A stretch of 64,000 nt of DNA from Hyphomicrobiales bacterium. Lineage in GTDB: Bacteria > Pseudomonadota > Alphaproteobacteria > Rhizobiales > Rhizobiaceae. The stretch is from the NCBI GenBank assembly GCA_900465685.1, contig UEGR01000014.1, forward strand, positions 207,926 through 271,925, read 5' to 3'. Below are positions 41,019 to 50,175 of this stretch, in pieces. Every line of letters begins with the position of its first letter. Within the stretch, counting starts at the first letter, position 1. Below the pieces are notes generated by a model that saw only the letters and a program-made list of their open reading frames with translations, was not told the origin of the DNA and did not search any database. A program made the position numbers and the translations under genes.

Positions 41019-41477
41019 GGTTCTCTGCCCTGTCCGTCAGCTGCCCGCAGCGATTTCTTGCCGTGGCAGTGCAAATTCTCCTGCTATCGGTCGGGTCGAG
41101 ATGAGCTGACCCATAGATGCATGACACATGGTCCGCAGCTTGTTTCCCAATAATTTCAGGATGTTCCTCCAACCAGACCCGCCCCGAAGTTTTTCAGGGC
41201 AAGGTCAAGTCAAACTGTCAAAGGCTGAAGCAAAGGTCAAGCGGACAATATCAAACACTTGGACCGATGCAGTGCATATCTGAATGTGCTAAGATAATTT
41301 CGGGGTCAAGTCGCGTGGTGGAAAATCCGTTATTTCCGCCGCGAAAGCAATCGAATTGGCAGTCTTTGTGTCGCGCAAATCAAAATCAAAAACCGTGCTT
41401 GACAAGCTACGGATAGCCGCGTCATAAATTTTACATATGTAAGAATTTTGCTATGCATTCGTAAAGGAGGAGACGAA
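41019..41477. promoter_or_regulatory. Divergent control region of LacI gene and polyol operon
   Basis: 459 bases without a gene. The palindrome at 41426-41448 lies just upstream of the first ribosome site (AAAGGAGGAGA, about 41465). No small gene or RNA could be recognised. Confidence 0.6.
41426..41448. promoter_or_regulatory. Probable LacI-family operator of the polyol operon
   Basis: Perfect 12-base palindrome TTACATATGTAA (41431-41442) inside AAATT...AATTT flanks. It resembles the palindrome at 38664-38683 (shared pattern AATTTT, CAY/RTG, TAA, ATT). It lies 30-52 bases before the start of the binding-protein gene, the right place for a repressor to block transcription. Confidence 0.7.
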
Positions 41478-42797
41478 ATGCGGACCAAAACTTATGTGAC
41501 AGGGCTTATTGCGTCTGCCGCTGGCGTCGCGATGCTGGCCGGTTCGGCGTGGGCGGAGGAGCTCACGATCGCAACGGTCAACAATGCCGATATGATCATC
41601 ATGCAGAAGCTTTCGCCGGAATGGGAAAAGGCCACCGGCAACAAGCTCAACTGGGTGGTGCTTGAAGAAAACGTGCTGCGCCAGCGTGTCACCACCGACA
41701 TCGCAACCAAGAGCGGCCAGTTCGACATCATGACCATCGGCGGTTACGAAACCCCGATCTGGGGCAAGGCCGGATGGCTTCTTGCGGTCGATGATCTGGG
41801 CGACGATTACGACTATGACGATCTCATCAAGCCGGTGCGCGCCGGTCTGACCGTCGATGGCAAGCTTTATGCCGTGCCGTTCTACGCGGAAAGCTCGTTC
41901 ACCCTTTATCGCAAGGATCTGTTCGAAGCCGCTGGCCTGAAAATGCCGGATGCGCCGACCTATACCGAGATCAAGGAATTCGCGACCAAGCTCACCGATA
42001 AATCGAAAGAGCAGTACGGTCTCTGCCTGCGCGGCAAGCCGGGCTGGGGCGAAAACATGGCCTATCTTTCGACGCTGGTGAACACATTCGGCGGCAGCTG
42101 GTTCGATGAGAGCTGGAAGCCGCAGATGAGCTCCGATACCTGGAAAAAAGCCATCAATTACTACGTCGATCTGATGAAGGAAGCAGGCCCTCCCGGAATC
42201 ACTTCGAACGGCTTCAATGAAAATCAGGCGCTGTTCTCCACCGGCCATTGCGCCATGTGGATCGACGCCACCTCGGCTGCGGGCCGCATCTACGATCCGA
42301 AGCAGAGCCAGGTTGCCGACAAGGTTGCCTTCACCAAGGCACCTGTCGAAGTGACGCCGAACGGCTCTTCATGGGCCTGGTCGTGGAACCTCGCCATCCC
42401 GGCATCGACCAAGAAGGCGGAAGCCGCAAAGTCGTTCCTGAAATGGGCGACCTCCAAGGGCTATGTCGAACTGGTCGGTAAGTCGGAAGGCTGGGTTGCC
42501 GTTCCGCCAGGCACGCGTCAGTCGACCTATGCCAACGAAGAGTACAAGAAGGCTGCGCCTTTCGCCGAGACGGTTCTCAAGGCGATTGAATCGGCCGACC
42601 CAACCAAGCCGACCAAGGACCCGGTCCCCTATACCGGTATCCAGTTCGTGGCGATCCCTGAATTCCAGGCGATTGGTACGATTGTCGGTCAGGCTATCTC
42701 TTCGGCTGTCGCCGGTCAGCAAAGCGTCGATGCGGCGCTCGATGGCGCACAGAAGCAGGCCGAACAGATCATGACGCAGGCCGGTTACATCAAGTAA
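41478..42797 (+). CDS. smoE: Polyol ABC substrate-binding protein (SmoE/MtlE type)
   Basis: 439 residues from the ATG at 41478, chosen for the GGAGGA just upstream. Signal peptide MRTKTYVTGLIASAAGVAML, cleaved after AWA (about residue 27). Family-1 solute-binding protein similar to sorbitol/mannitol binding proteins: TIATVNNADMIIMQKLSPEW, FDIMTIGGYETPIWGK and NGSSWAWSWNLAIPAS. It heads a seven-gene operon with three polyol dehydrogenases. Confidence 0.86.
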   Translation: MRTKTYVTGLIASAAGVAMLAGSAWAEELTIATVNNADMIIMQKLSPEWEKATGNKLNWVVLEENVLRQRVTTDIATKSGQFDIMTIGGYETPIWGKAGWLLAVDDLGDDYDYDDLIKPVRAGLTVDGKLYAVPFYAESSFTLYRKDLFEAAGLKMPDAPTYTEIKEFATKLTDKSKEQYGLCLRGKPGWGENMAYLSTLVNTFGGSWFDESWKPQMSSDTWKKAINYYVDLMKEAGPPGITSNGFNENQALFSTGHCAMWIDATSAAGRIYDPKQSQVADKVAFTKAPVEVTPNGSSWAWSWNLAIPASTKKAEAAKSFLKWATSKGYVELVGKSEGWVAVPPGTRQSTYANEEYKKAAPFAETVLKAIESADPTKPTKDPVPYTGIQFVAIPEFQAIGTIVGQAISSAVAGQQSVDAALDGAQKQAEQIMTQAGYIK

Positions 42798-42838
42798 TCC
42801 GGTTACCATCAGCCTGCCGCCGCACGTTTCGCTTCCGC

Positions 42839-42879
42839 GCAGTTCCAGCAAAGTCGCTTCGCACTCTTGCTGGAACTGC
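42839..42879 (+). repeat. Intercistronic palindrome related to the 49-base repeat
   Basis: Perfect 13-base arms GCAGTTCCAGCAA (42839-42851) and TTGCTGGAACTGC (42867-42879). The right half resembles the end of the 49-base repeats (TTGCTGGAAATGC). It lies between the binding-protein and first permease genes, so it may also set their expression ratio. Confidence 0.7.
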
Positions 42880-42976
42880 CTGAAGGGACCGGGCGGCAGG
42901 CTCGATTTTCGCGCGATCGGCTGCACCCTTAAAAGGCGTAGCGGATGTCAAAGCGGGAAGGGGAGGAACGTCAGAC

Positions 42977-43894
42977 ATGCCAGCAAACCCGGCCTTGGCC
43001 ACAGGCACCAAATCGCGCTTTGCCGCAAAATCGCGCCGCAGCGTCCGCACCGGACCTCTGCTTGCACCCGCCGTCATCCTGCTGTTGCTATGGATGATCG
43101 TCCCACTGGCGATGACGCTCTGGTTCTCGTTTCAGTATTACAATCTCATCAATCCCTTCGTGACCGGTTTTGCCGGTTTCTCGAACTACAAGTTCCTGCT
43201 GTCCGATCCGGGGCTCTGGTCGGCCATCATGAAGACGCTCATTCTGCTGGGCTCGGTTCTGGCCATTTCGGTGGTGTTCGGCGTTCTGTTCGCCGTGATT
43301 TTCGATCAGGATTTCTGGGGCAAGAACATTGCGCGGCTTCTGGTCATTGCGCCGTTCTTCGTCATGCCGACAGTGTCGGCGCTGATCTGGAAAAACCTTC
43401 TGATGCACCCGGTCAACGGGCTGTTCGCCTTTATCTCGCGCAGTCTCGGACTGCCGGTCATAGACTGGTTCGGACAGTTTCCTATGGCGTCGATCATCAT
43501 GATCGTATCCTGGCAGTGGGTGCCTTTCGCGACGCTGATCCTGATGACCGCCATGCAGTCGCTCGACCGCGAGCAGATGGAAGCAGCGCGGCTTGATGGC
43601 GCCAAAGGGCCGGTGATGTTCTTTTATATCGTCCTGCCGCATCTGTTGCGCCCGATCTCGGTCGTCATCATGATCGAGACGATCTTTCTTCTGTCGGTCT
43701 TCGCGGAAATTCTCGTCACCACGTCCGGTGGGCCGGGTATCGCCACCACGACGCTGACCTATTTCATCTATCTGAAGGCGCTCCTTCAGTGGGATATCGG
43801 CGGCGCTTCGGCCGCCGGTGTCATCGCCATCATCCTCGCCAATATCGTTGCCGCGTTCCTCATCCGAACCGTGGCGCGCAATCTGGATAATTAG
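42977..43894 (+). CDS. smoF: Polyol ABC permease (SmoF/MtlF type)
   Basis: 305 residues; about six membrane segments after a basic N-terminus; EAA loop MEAARLDGAKGPVMFFYIVL. Ribosome site GGGAGGAA before the ATG at 42977. It forms the channel with the next gene, 12 bases downstream. Confidence 0.86.
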   Translation: MPANPALATGTKSRFAAKSRRSVRTGPLLAPAVILLLLWMIVPLAMTLWFSFQYYNLINPFVTGFAGFSNYKFLLSDPGLWSAIMKTLILLGSVLAISVVFGVLFAVIFDQDFWGKNIARLLVIAPFFVMPTVSALIWKNLLMHPVNGLFAFISRSLGLPVIDWFGQFPMASIIMIVSWQWVPFATLILMTAMQSLDREQMEAARLDGAKGPVMFFYIVLPHLLRPISVVIMIETIFLLSVFAEILVTTSGGPGIATTTLTYFIYLKALLQWDIGGASAAGVIAIILANIVAAFLIRTVARNLDN

Positions 43895-43906
43895 GGGAGA
43901 CGAACG

Positions 43907-44734
43907 ATGGCTGCAAAACGCAAGTTCGACAAAGCTGCACTCTCCGCCGGGACTATTGGCTGGATCGTGGCGCTTCTGATGTTCTTTCCGATCCTCTGGA
44001 TGTTGCTTGCGGCATTCAAGACGGAGATCGACGCGGTCGCTCCGCCAAAGCTGTTCTTCCAGCCGACGCTGGAAAACTTCGCGGCGGTCAATCAGCGCGC
44101 CGACTATTTCCGCTACGCCATGAACAGCGTGATCGAGAGCCTTGGCGCTACGATTCTGTCTCTGCTGATCGCCGTTCCGGCGGCTTATGCGGCGGCATTT
44201 TTTCCGGGCAAGCGCACCAAGGATCTGCTGTTGTGGATGCTCTCCACCAAGATGCTGCCTGCGGTGGGTGTTCTGGTGCCGATCTATCTTCTGGCGCGCG
44301 ACAGCGGGCTTCTCGATACGCGCACCGGGCTGATTATCATCTTCACCCTTTCCAATCTGCCGATTGTGGTCTGGATGCTCTATTCCTTTTTCAAGGAAGT
44401 GCCGCATGAAATCCTTGAGGCGAGCCGTATGGACGGGGCGAAGGTCGGCCAGCAGATACGCTATCTGCTCTTGCCGCTAAGCCTGCCCGGCATTGCATCG
44501 ACGGCGCTTCTTTCCATCATCCTGTGCTGGAACGAAGCTTTCTGGAGCCTCAATCTCACGGCCTCGCAGGCCGGGCCTCTCACCGCATTCATCGCGTCCT
44601 TCTCGTCACCGGAAGGGCTTTTCTGGGCAAAACTCTCGGCAGCGTCCACGCTCGCCATCGCGCCGATCCTCGTCTTCGGTTGGGTTACGCAGCGCCAGCT
44701 GGTGCGCGGTCTCACCTTCGGCGCCGTGAAATAA
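43907..44734 (+). CDS. smoG: Polyol ABC permease (SmoG/MtlG type)
   Basis: 275 residues, MalG-like, six membrane segments, EAA loop [20 protein letters not shown]. Partner of the preceding permease. Ten bases before the ATPase gene. Confidence 0.86.
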   Translation: MAAKRKFDKAALSAGTIGWIVALLMFFPILWMLLAAFKTEIDAVAPPKLFFQPTLENFAAVNQRADYFRYAMNSVIESLGATILSLLIAVPAAYAAAFFPGKRTKDLLLWMLSTKMLPAVGVLVPIYLLARDSGLLDTRTGLIIIFTLSNLPIVVWMLYSFFKEVPHEILEASRMDGAKVGQQIRYLLLPLSLPGIASTALLSIILCWNEAFWSLNLTASQAGPLTAFIASFSSPEGLFWAKLSAASTLAIAPILVFGWVTQRQLVRGLTFGAVK

Positions 44735-44744
44735 AGGGAACCCC

Positions 44745-45872
44745 ATGGCTACGCTTTCTTTTCATAACGCCACCAAGTCCTTCGGCAATATCGACGTCAT
44801 CAAGGGTGTGGACCTTAATATCGAAGACCGCGAATTCGTGGTCTTCGTCGGGCCGTCCGGTTCGGGCAAGTCCACGCTTCTGCGAATGATTGCCGGGCTG
44901 GAGGAAATCACCAGCGGTGATCTGCTGATCGACGGGCAGCAATGCAATGATACTCCGCCGGATGAGCGCGGGCTTGCGATGGTGTTCCAGACCTATGCGC
45001 TCTATCCGCATATGAATGTGCGCGACAATATGGGTTTCGCGCTCAAGCTCGCAGGGATTGCCAAAGCCGAGCGCGACCGCAAGGTGGAAGACGTCGCGAA
45101 GACATTGCAGCTCGACAAATTGCTGGATCGCAAACCGAAACAGCTTTCGGGTGGTCAGCGCCAGCGTGTCGCCATCGGGCGCGCCATGGTTCGCGAGCCG
45201 AAGATTTTCCTGTTCGACGAGCCGCTTTCCAATCTCGATGCGGCGCTGCGCGTGCAGATGCGTATCGAGCTGGCGCGCCTGCATGACCGGCTCAATGCGA
45301 CGATGATCTATGTCACGCATGATCAGGTTGAAGCCATGACGCTGGCCGACAAGATTGTCGTGCTGCGCGATGGCAAGCTGGAACAGGTCGGTTCGCCGCT
45401 GGAGCTTTATCACCACCCGGTCAATCGTTTCGTGGCGGGCTTCATCGGATCGCCGACCATGAATTTCATCGAGGTCAAGGCGAGCGCGGTCGATAGCGAC
45501 GGCGTGACGGTGCAGCTTGCCAATGGGCGTTCGGTCAAGGTGCCGGTCGCAGTAGATGGCGTCAGTGCCGGTGCGCCGCTGGTTCTCGGCGTTCGCCCGG
45601 AACATTTGCATCCGGCGGATGACGGCATTCTCGAAGGCGAGATCATGGTGGTCGAGCGTCTTGGCGGCGAGACTTATCTTTATGTGCAAAACGATGCTGC
45701 TTCCGGCCTGATCGTGGCGGAAGCTGGCGGCAACAGCACGGCGCGCGTGCATGAAGCGGCCAGGCTTGGTTTCGATGCCGCCGACGCTCATCTCTTCACG
45801 CCCGATGGCCTGGCGCTTCAGCGCCGTGACCGCCATCCGATGATCCTGTCTGAAAAGAAAACGCACCGTTAA
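44745..45872 (+). CDS. smoK: Polyol ABC transporter ATPase (SmoK/MtlK type, UgpC family)
   Basis: 375 residues. Walker [10 protein letters not shown], signature [15 protein letters not shown], Walker [13 protein letters not shown], switch [10 protein letters not shown], and a full MalK-like C-terminal regulatory region ([11 protein letters not shown]). It powers the polyol importer. Confidence 0.87.
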   Translation: MATLSFHNATKSFGNIDVIKGVDLNIEDREFVVFVGPSGSGKSTLLRMIAGLEEITSGDLLIDGQQCNDTPPDERGLAMVFQTYALYPHMNVRDNMGFALKLAGIAKAERDRKVEDVAKTLQLDKLLDRKPKQLSGGQRQRVAIGRAMVREPKIFLFDEPLSNLDAALRVQMRIELARLHDRLNATMIYVTHDQVEAMTLADKIVVLRDGKLEQVGSPLELYHHPVNRFVAGFIGSPTMNFIEVKASAVDSDGVTVQLANGRSVKVPVAVDGVSAGAPLVLGVRPEHLHPADDGILEGEIMVVERLGGETYLYVQNDAASGLIVAEAGGNSTARVHEAARLGFDAADAHLFTPDGLALQRRDRHPMILSEKKTHR

Positions 45873-45899
45873 AAAACACTACATTACCGGAGAAAGTCC

Positions 45900-46670
45900 A
45901 TGAGACTGAAAGACAAGGTTGCCCTCATCACCGGCGCTGCGCGCGGCATCGGGCTTGGCTTTGCGGCTGCTTATGCGCAAGAGGGCGCAAAGGTCATCAT
46001 CGCCGATATCAATATTGAGCGGGCGGAAGAAGCAGCACGCGGTATCGGCCCGTCTGTGAAGGCGGTGAAGCTGGACGTGACGGATCTGGGCGCAATCGAC
46101 AAGGTGGTGGCCGCCGTCGATGCCGAATATGGCGGTATCGATATTCTGGTCAACAATGCCGCGATCTTCGACATGGCGCCGATCAATGAGCTGACCGAAG
46201 AGAGCTATGAGCGCGTGCTCGGCATCAATCTCAAGGGCCCACTCTTCATGATGAAGGCGGTGTCGAATGTGATGATCAAGCGCGGACGCGGCGGCAAGAT
46301 CATCAATATGGCGAGCCAGGCCGGTCGTCGCGGCGAGGCGCTGGTAACGCTCTATTGTGCATCCAAGGCGGCGATGATTTCCGCTACGCAGTCGGCGGCT
46401 CTCGCTCTGGTCAAGCACGGCATCAACGTGAACGCGATTGCGCCGGGCGTGGTTGATGGCGAACATTGGGACGTGGTGGATGCGAATTTCGCCAAATGGG
46501 AAGGCTTGAAGCCGGGCGAGAAAAAAGCCGCCGTGGCAAAGTCCGTGCCGATCGGTCGCTTCGCGACGCCAGAAGATATTACCGGCATGGCGGTGTTCCT
46601 CGCTTCGTCGGACAGCGACTATATTCTTGCCCAGACATTCGGTGTCGACGGCGGTAACTGGATGGCGTGA
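45900..46670 (+). CDS. smoS: Sorbitol/galactitol dehydrogenase SmoS (SDR)
   Basis: 256 residues. Short-chain dehydrogenase: TGAARGIGLG cofactor loop (residues 11-20), NNAA (85-88), catalytic Ser139, Tyr152 and Lys156 (YCASK). Long segments match what I recall of Rhodobacter SmoS (IINMASQAGRRGEALV; INVNAIAPGVVDGEHWD; VDGGNWM). That enzyme oxidises D-glucitol to fructose and galactitol to tagatose with NAD. Substrate range here is inferred. Confidence 0.9.
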   Translation: MRLKDKVALITGAARGIGLGFAAAYAQEGAKVIIADINIERAEEAARGIGPSVKAVKLDVTDLGAIDKVVAAVDAEYGGIDILVNNAAIFDMAPINELTEESYERVLGINLKGPLFMMKAVSNVMIKRGRGGKIINMASQAGRRGEALVTLYCASKAAMISATQSAALALVKHGINVNAIAPGVVDGEHWDVVDANFAKWEGLKPGEKKAAVAKSVPIGRFATPEDITGMAVFLASSDSDYILAQTFGVDGGNWMA

Positions 46671-46689
46671 GACGAGGCCGGGACAGACA

Positions 46690-47715
46690 ATGAAAGCGAT
46701 CTATTTTACCGGCCACGGCGAAGCAGGTATGGCCGATCTGCCGGAACCGGCATTGCAGCCGGGACACGCGCTGATCGACGTCAAGGCATCGGGTCTTTGT
46801 CACACCGATATCGACGTGCTGCATGGCCGCTATGGGTCCAGCGCTTTTCCGCTGGTGCCGGGGCATGAATATGCGGGCACTGTCGTGGCGGTGGCCGAAG
46901 ACGTGACCAATGTGAAGGTCGGCGACCGCGTTGCGGTCGACCCCAATATTCCCTGCGGTCATTGCCGCGCCTGCCTCAAGGGGCTGACCAATCTCTGCTC
47001 CGATCTGAAAGCCTATGGCGTGACCCATAATGGCGGCTTTGCAGGCATGAGCCTCGTCAATGCCAGCCATCTCCATCCCATCGGCGATCTGCCTTATGAT
47101 GTGGCGGCCCTTGCCGAACCGTTGGCCTGCGTGTTGAACGGGCTTGGCGCGGCGGAATTGAAAACAGGCCTGCACGGCACGGAAAGCGCGCTGGTGTTCG
47201 GGGCAGGCCCCATCGGTCTGTTGCTGGCTTTGTCATTGAAGGCGCAGGGCGTGCCGCAGGTCGCCGTCGCCGATATCAACGAGCATCGACTGGCCTTCGT
47301 TGAAAGCCTCGGGCTTGAGCCGGTTGTGTCCGGTTCGCAAGCGCTGGACAAGCGCCAGCGCAGCTTCGATTTCGTCGCCGACGCCACCGGCATAGCCAAG
47401 GTGGCGGAAAGCATGGTCGGTTTCACCGCCGATGGCGGAACCGTTCTTGTATTCGGCGTCTGTGCACCCGACGCACGGATTGCCGTCGCGCCGTTCGAGA
47501 TTTTCCGCCGTCAGATCAGGATTGCTGGTTCGCATTCGCTGAACCGTAATATTCCGCAGGCATTGGATATATTGAAACAGGACTTTTCCGGTGCAAATGG
47601 CGGCTCAATGGCGCGGCTCGTTTCCCACCGGCTGCCGCTGGAGGAAATGCTGCCGTTCTTCACCAAGCATGGTGGCGACCCCGCGACCATGAAAGTCCAG
47701 TTTGTACCCGCTTGA
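46690..47715 (+). CDS. Zinc-dependent polyol dehydrogenase (MDR family)
   Basis: 341 residues from the ATG at 46690. Catalytic zinc ligands Cys37 and the H59-E60 pair (GHEYAG), structural zinc cysteines C89, C92, C95 and C103, and the NAD loop VFGAGPIGLLLAL. In Agrobacterium a family member beside similar genes is D-altritol 5-dehydrogenase, making D-tagatose. D-arabitol or another polyol is also possible. 19 bases after smoS. Confidence 0.84.
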   Translation: MKAIYFTGHGEAGMADLPEPALQPGHALIDVKASGLCHTDIDVLHGRYGSSAFPLVPGHEYAGTVVAVAEDVTNVKVGDRVAVDPNIPCGHCRACLKGLTNLCSDLKAYGVTHNGGFAGMSLVNASHLHPIGDLPYDVAALAEPLACVLNGLGAAELKTGLHGTESALVFGAGPIGLLLALSLKAQGVPQVAVADINEHRLAFVESLGLEPVVSGSQALDKRQRSFDFVADATGIAKVAESMVGFTADGGTVLVFGVCAPDARIAVAPFEIFRRQIRIAGSHSLNRNIPQALDILKQDFSGANGGSMARLVSHRLPLEEMLPFFTKHGGDPATMKVQFVPA

Positions 47716-47730
47716 ATAAAGGATACCGTC

Positions 47731-49215
47731 ATGACCAAGCTATCGCGCGCAACGCTTCAAAGCTTCGATAAGGTGCATAAGCCCGGCTACGATCCAGCCG
47801 GGCTGAAGCCGGGTATCGTGCATTTTGGCGTCGGCAATTTTCACCGCGCGCATCAGGCTGTCTATCTGGACGATCTGTTTGCGACCGGCGAGGGGCATGA
47901 CTGGGCGCTGGTGGGTGCAGGCGTGCGCGCGAGCGACGATGCCATGCGCGATACGCTCAAGGCGCAGGACTGGCTGACGACTGTTGTCGAGCAGGAGGCC
48001 GATCATGCGGGTGCGCGCATCACCGCATCGATGGTTGATTATGTCACCATTTCGACCGAGGAAGGGCGCAAGGCCCTGATGGCTTATCTGACGTCAGCAG
48101 ACACACGTATCGTTGCGATGACCATCACCGAGGGCGGCTATTATATCGACCCGGCCAGCCAGACTTTCGATCCCGCCCATCCGGATATCGTGGCGGATGC
48201 GGCGCATCCTGATCACCCGAAAACCGTCTTCGGCCTGATCGTTCAGGCGCTGAAACTGCGCAAGGCGGCGGGTGTCCAGCCTTTCACGGTCATGTCCTGT
48301 GATAACATTCCGGGCAACGGCCATGTGACGGAAGATGCTGTGACGGGGCTCGCCAAGCTGAGCGACCCGACCTTCGCCGACTGGATTTCCGCCAATGTCG
48401 CTTTCCCGAATTCGATGGTGGATCGTATCACGCCAGCCACCGGCGCGCGCGAACGCGAGATTGCCACGAAGGATTTCGGTGTCGATGACGGCTGGCCGGT
48501 GTTCTGCGAAGTTTTCAAGCAATGGGTGATGGAGGATAATTTCCCGACCGGACGCCCGGCTCTGGAAAAAGTCGGCGTTACCTTCACCGATCAGGTCGCC
48601 GCTTATGAGTTGATGAAAATCCGCATTCTGAATGGCGGCCACGCGGCCATCGCCTATCCGGGCGGCTTGCTCGACATTCATTTCGTGCATGAGGCCATGG
48701 AGCATCCGCTGATCCGGCGCTATCTGGAAAAGCTGACGAAGGATGAGATCATCCCGGAAATACCACCCGTGCCGGATACCGATCTGGAAGCCTATCGCGT
48801 TCTGATCGACAAGCGCTTTGCCAATCCAAGCATTGGCGACACCATCCGCCGCCTGTGTCTGGATGGCTCCAACCGCCAGCCGAAATTCATCCTGCCTACA
48901 GCTGCCGACCGCGTGGCGAAGGGACATTCGGTGACCGGGCTTGCGCTGGTCTCGGCTTTCTGGTGCCGCTATTGCTATGGCACGACGGACAGCGGTGCGG
49001 TGATCGAGCCGAATGATCCGTCATGGGATCGCCTGACCAAGCAGGCAGCGCTTGCCAAGGCTGACCCGGCTGCGTGGCTGGCAATGGATGATATTTTCGG
49101 CGCGCTTGCCGCCAATCCCGCCTATGTCGCTGCGTTCACTTCAGCGCTGAAAGCAATCTGGCAGGATGGCACGACCAGGACGTTGGAACGCTACCTCGCA
49201 GGCCAGCCGCTCTGA
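47731..49215 (+). CDS. mtlK: Mannitol 2-dehydrogenase
   Basis: 494 residues, long-chain mannitol dehydrogenase family: HFGVGNFHRAHQAVYLDDL at the N-terminus, SCDNIPGNG, FPNSMVDRITPAT and the catalytic KIRILNGGHAAIAYPG. It oxidises D-mannitol (perhaps D-arabitol or sorbitol) to the ketose. Last gene of the polyol operon. Its stop directly abuts the stop of the convergent fhuC with no terminator between. In rhizobia the name mtlK is used for this gene. Confidence 0.9.
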   Translation: MTKLSRATLQSFDKVHKPGYDPAGLKPGIVHFGVGNFHRAHQAVYLDDLFATGEGHDWALVGAGVRASDDAMRDTLKAQDWLTTVVEQEADHAGARITASMVDYVTISTEEGRKALMAYLTSADTRIVAMTITEGGYYIDPASQTFDPAHPDIVADAAHPDHPKTVFGLIVQALKLRKAAGVQPFTVMSCDNIPGNGHVTEDAVTGLAKLSDPTFADWISANVAFPNSMVDRITPATGAREREIATKDFGVDDGWPVFCEVFKQWVMEDNFPTGRPALEKVGVTFTDQVAAYELMKIRILNGGHAAIAYPGGLLDIHFVHEAMEHPLIRRYLEKLTKDEIIPEIPPVPDTDLEAYRVLIDKRFANPSIGDTIRRLCLDGSNRQPKFILPTAADRVAKGHSVTGLALVSAFWCRYCYGTTDSGAVIEPNDPSWDRLTKQAALAKADPAAWLAMDDIFGALAANPAYVAAFTSALKAIWQDGTTRTLERYLAGQPL

Positions 49216-49995
49216 CTAGAGAGGAGCGGCAATCAGATACCCGGTTGCGGCGTGGCGCATGACTTCCATCGGCACGCCGTAAATCTCTTGTAGCCGCTTG
49301 GGCTCCATCACGCCTTCAGGTGTCGACTGGGCGATCAGGCGGCCGCTGTGCAGTGCGAAAATGGAATCGCAAAAGCGCGCGGCCATGTTCACATCGTGCA
49401 GCACGATGAAAACGCTCAGTTCTTTTTCCTGCGACAGCTTGCGCACCAGCGACAGAACTTCCAGCTGATGGGCAATGTCGAGCGCCGATGTCGGCTCGTC
49501 GAGAAGCAGGCACTGTGCATCCTGCGCCACCAGCATGGCCAGCCAGACGCGCTGGCGTTCGCCGCCGGACAGCGTATCGACAAGCCGGTCGGCAAAAGGT
49601 GCGATCCCGGTCAGCTCGATTGCCTCTTCCACCTTGGTCCGGTCGGTCTCGCCAAAGCGGCCCAATGCGCCGTGCCACGGATAGCGGCCCAGCGCGACCA
49701 GTTCCTTGACCAGCATTCCCGAAGCAGATGCCGTCTGCTGCGGCAGATAGGCAAGCTTGCGCGCAAATTCGCGATCACCCCATTGGTCGAGGCGCTTGCC
49801 GGCAAAATGGATTGTGCCGCCCGAAGCGGGTTGCTGCCGGGCCAGGATTTTGAGCAGCGTCGACTTGCCGGAACCGTTATGTCCGATCAAAGCCGTCACG
49901 CTTCCTGCCGGTATCGACATGGTCAAAGGCTGCAACAAGGTGCGCCCGGCAACCGAAAAGCTGACATTCTCAAGTTCGAACAAGTTGGAAGTCAT
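49216..49995 (-). CDS. fhuC: Iron-siderophore ABC ATPase (FhuC type)
   Basis: 259 residues from the ATG at 49995, with AAGGA upstream. The frame is open further but without support. Walker A GHNGSGKS (38-45), signature LSGGERQRVWLAM, Walker B CLLLDEPTSALDI, and the FhuC/FepC-type ending. It is the only siderophore ATPase in the window and stands apart, divergent from the AraC gene and the two receptor clusters. It probably serves one or both FhuB-type permeases. Confidence 0.88.
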   Translation of the reverse strand: MTSNLFELENVSFSVAGRTLLQPLTMSIPAGSVTALIGHNGSGKSTLLKILARQQPASGGTIHFAGKRLDQWGDREFARKLAYLPQQTASASGMLVKELVALGRYPWHGALGRFGETDRTKVEEAIELTGIAPFADRLVDTLSGGERQRVWLAMLVAQDAQCLLLDEPTSALDIAHQLEVLSLVRKLSQEKELSVFIVLHDVNMAARFCDSIFALHSGRLIAQSTPEGVMEPKRLQEIYGVPMEVMRHAATGYLIAAPL

Positions 49996-50097
49996 CAATC
50001 TCTGTCCTTTTGGCAGATGGAAGCCATGCAATAACGCGGCTTTTCGAAAGTTGCCACAAAAACATGAGTGCGTTATACATATTTTGAGCATGCCAGA

Positions 50098-50131
50098 ACG
50101 CAAAGCGCTCTCGCATTTGCAGGAAATGCTC
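50098..50131. repeat. Diverged relative of the 49-base repeat
   Basis: ACGCAAAGCGCTCTCG, then CATTTGCAGGAAATGCTC. It aligns with the last 36 bases of the copy at 31128-31176 with two gaps. It lies between fhuC and the AraC gene. Confidence 0.5.
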
Positions 50132-50175
50132 GCAATCGTGGCCTTGGGAAAGATCAGTTGGGTTTCCATCCGCAT

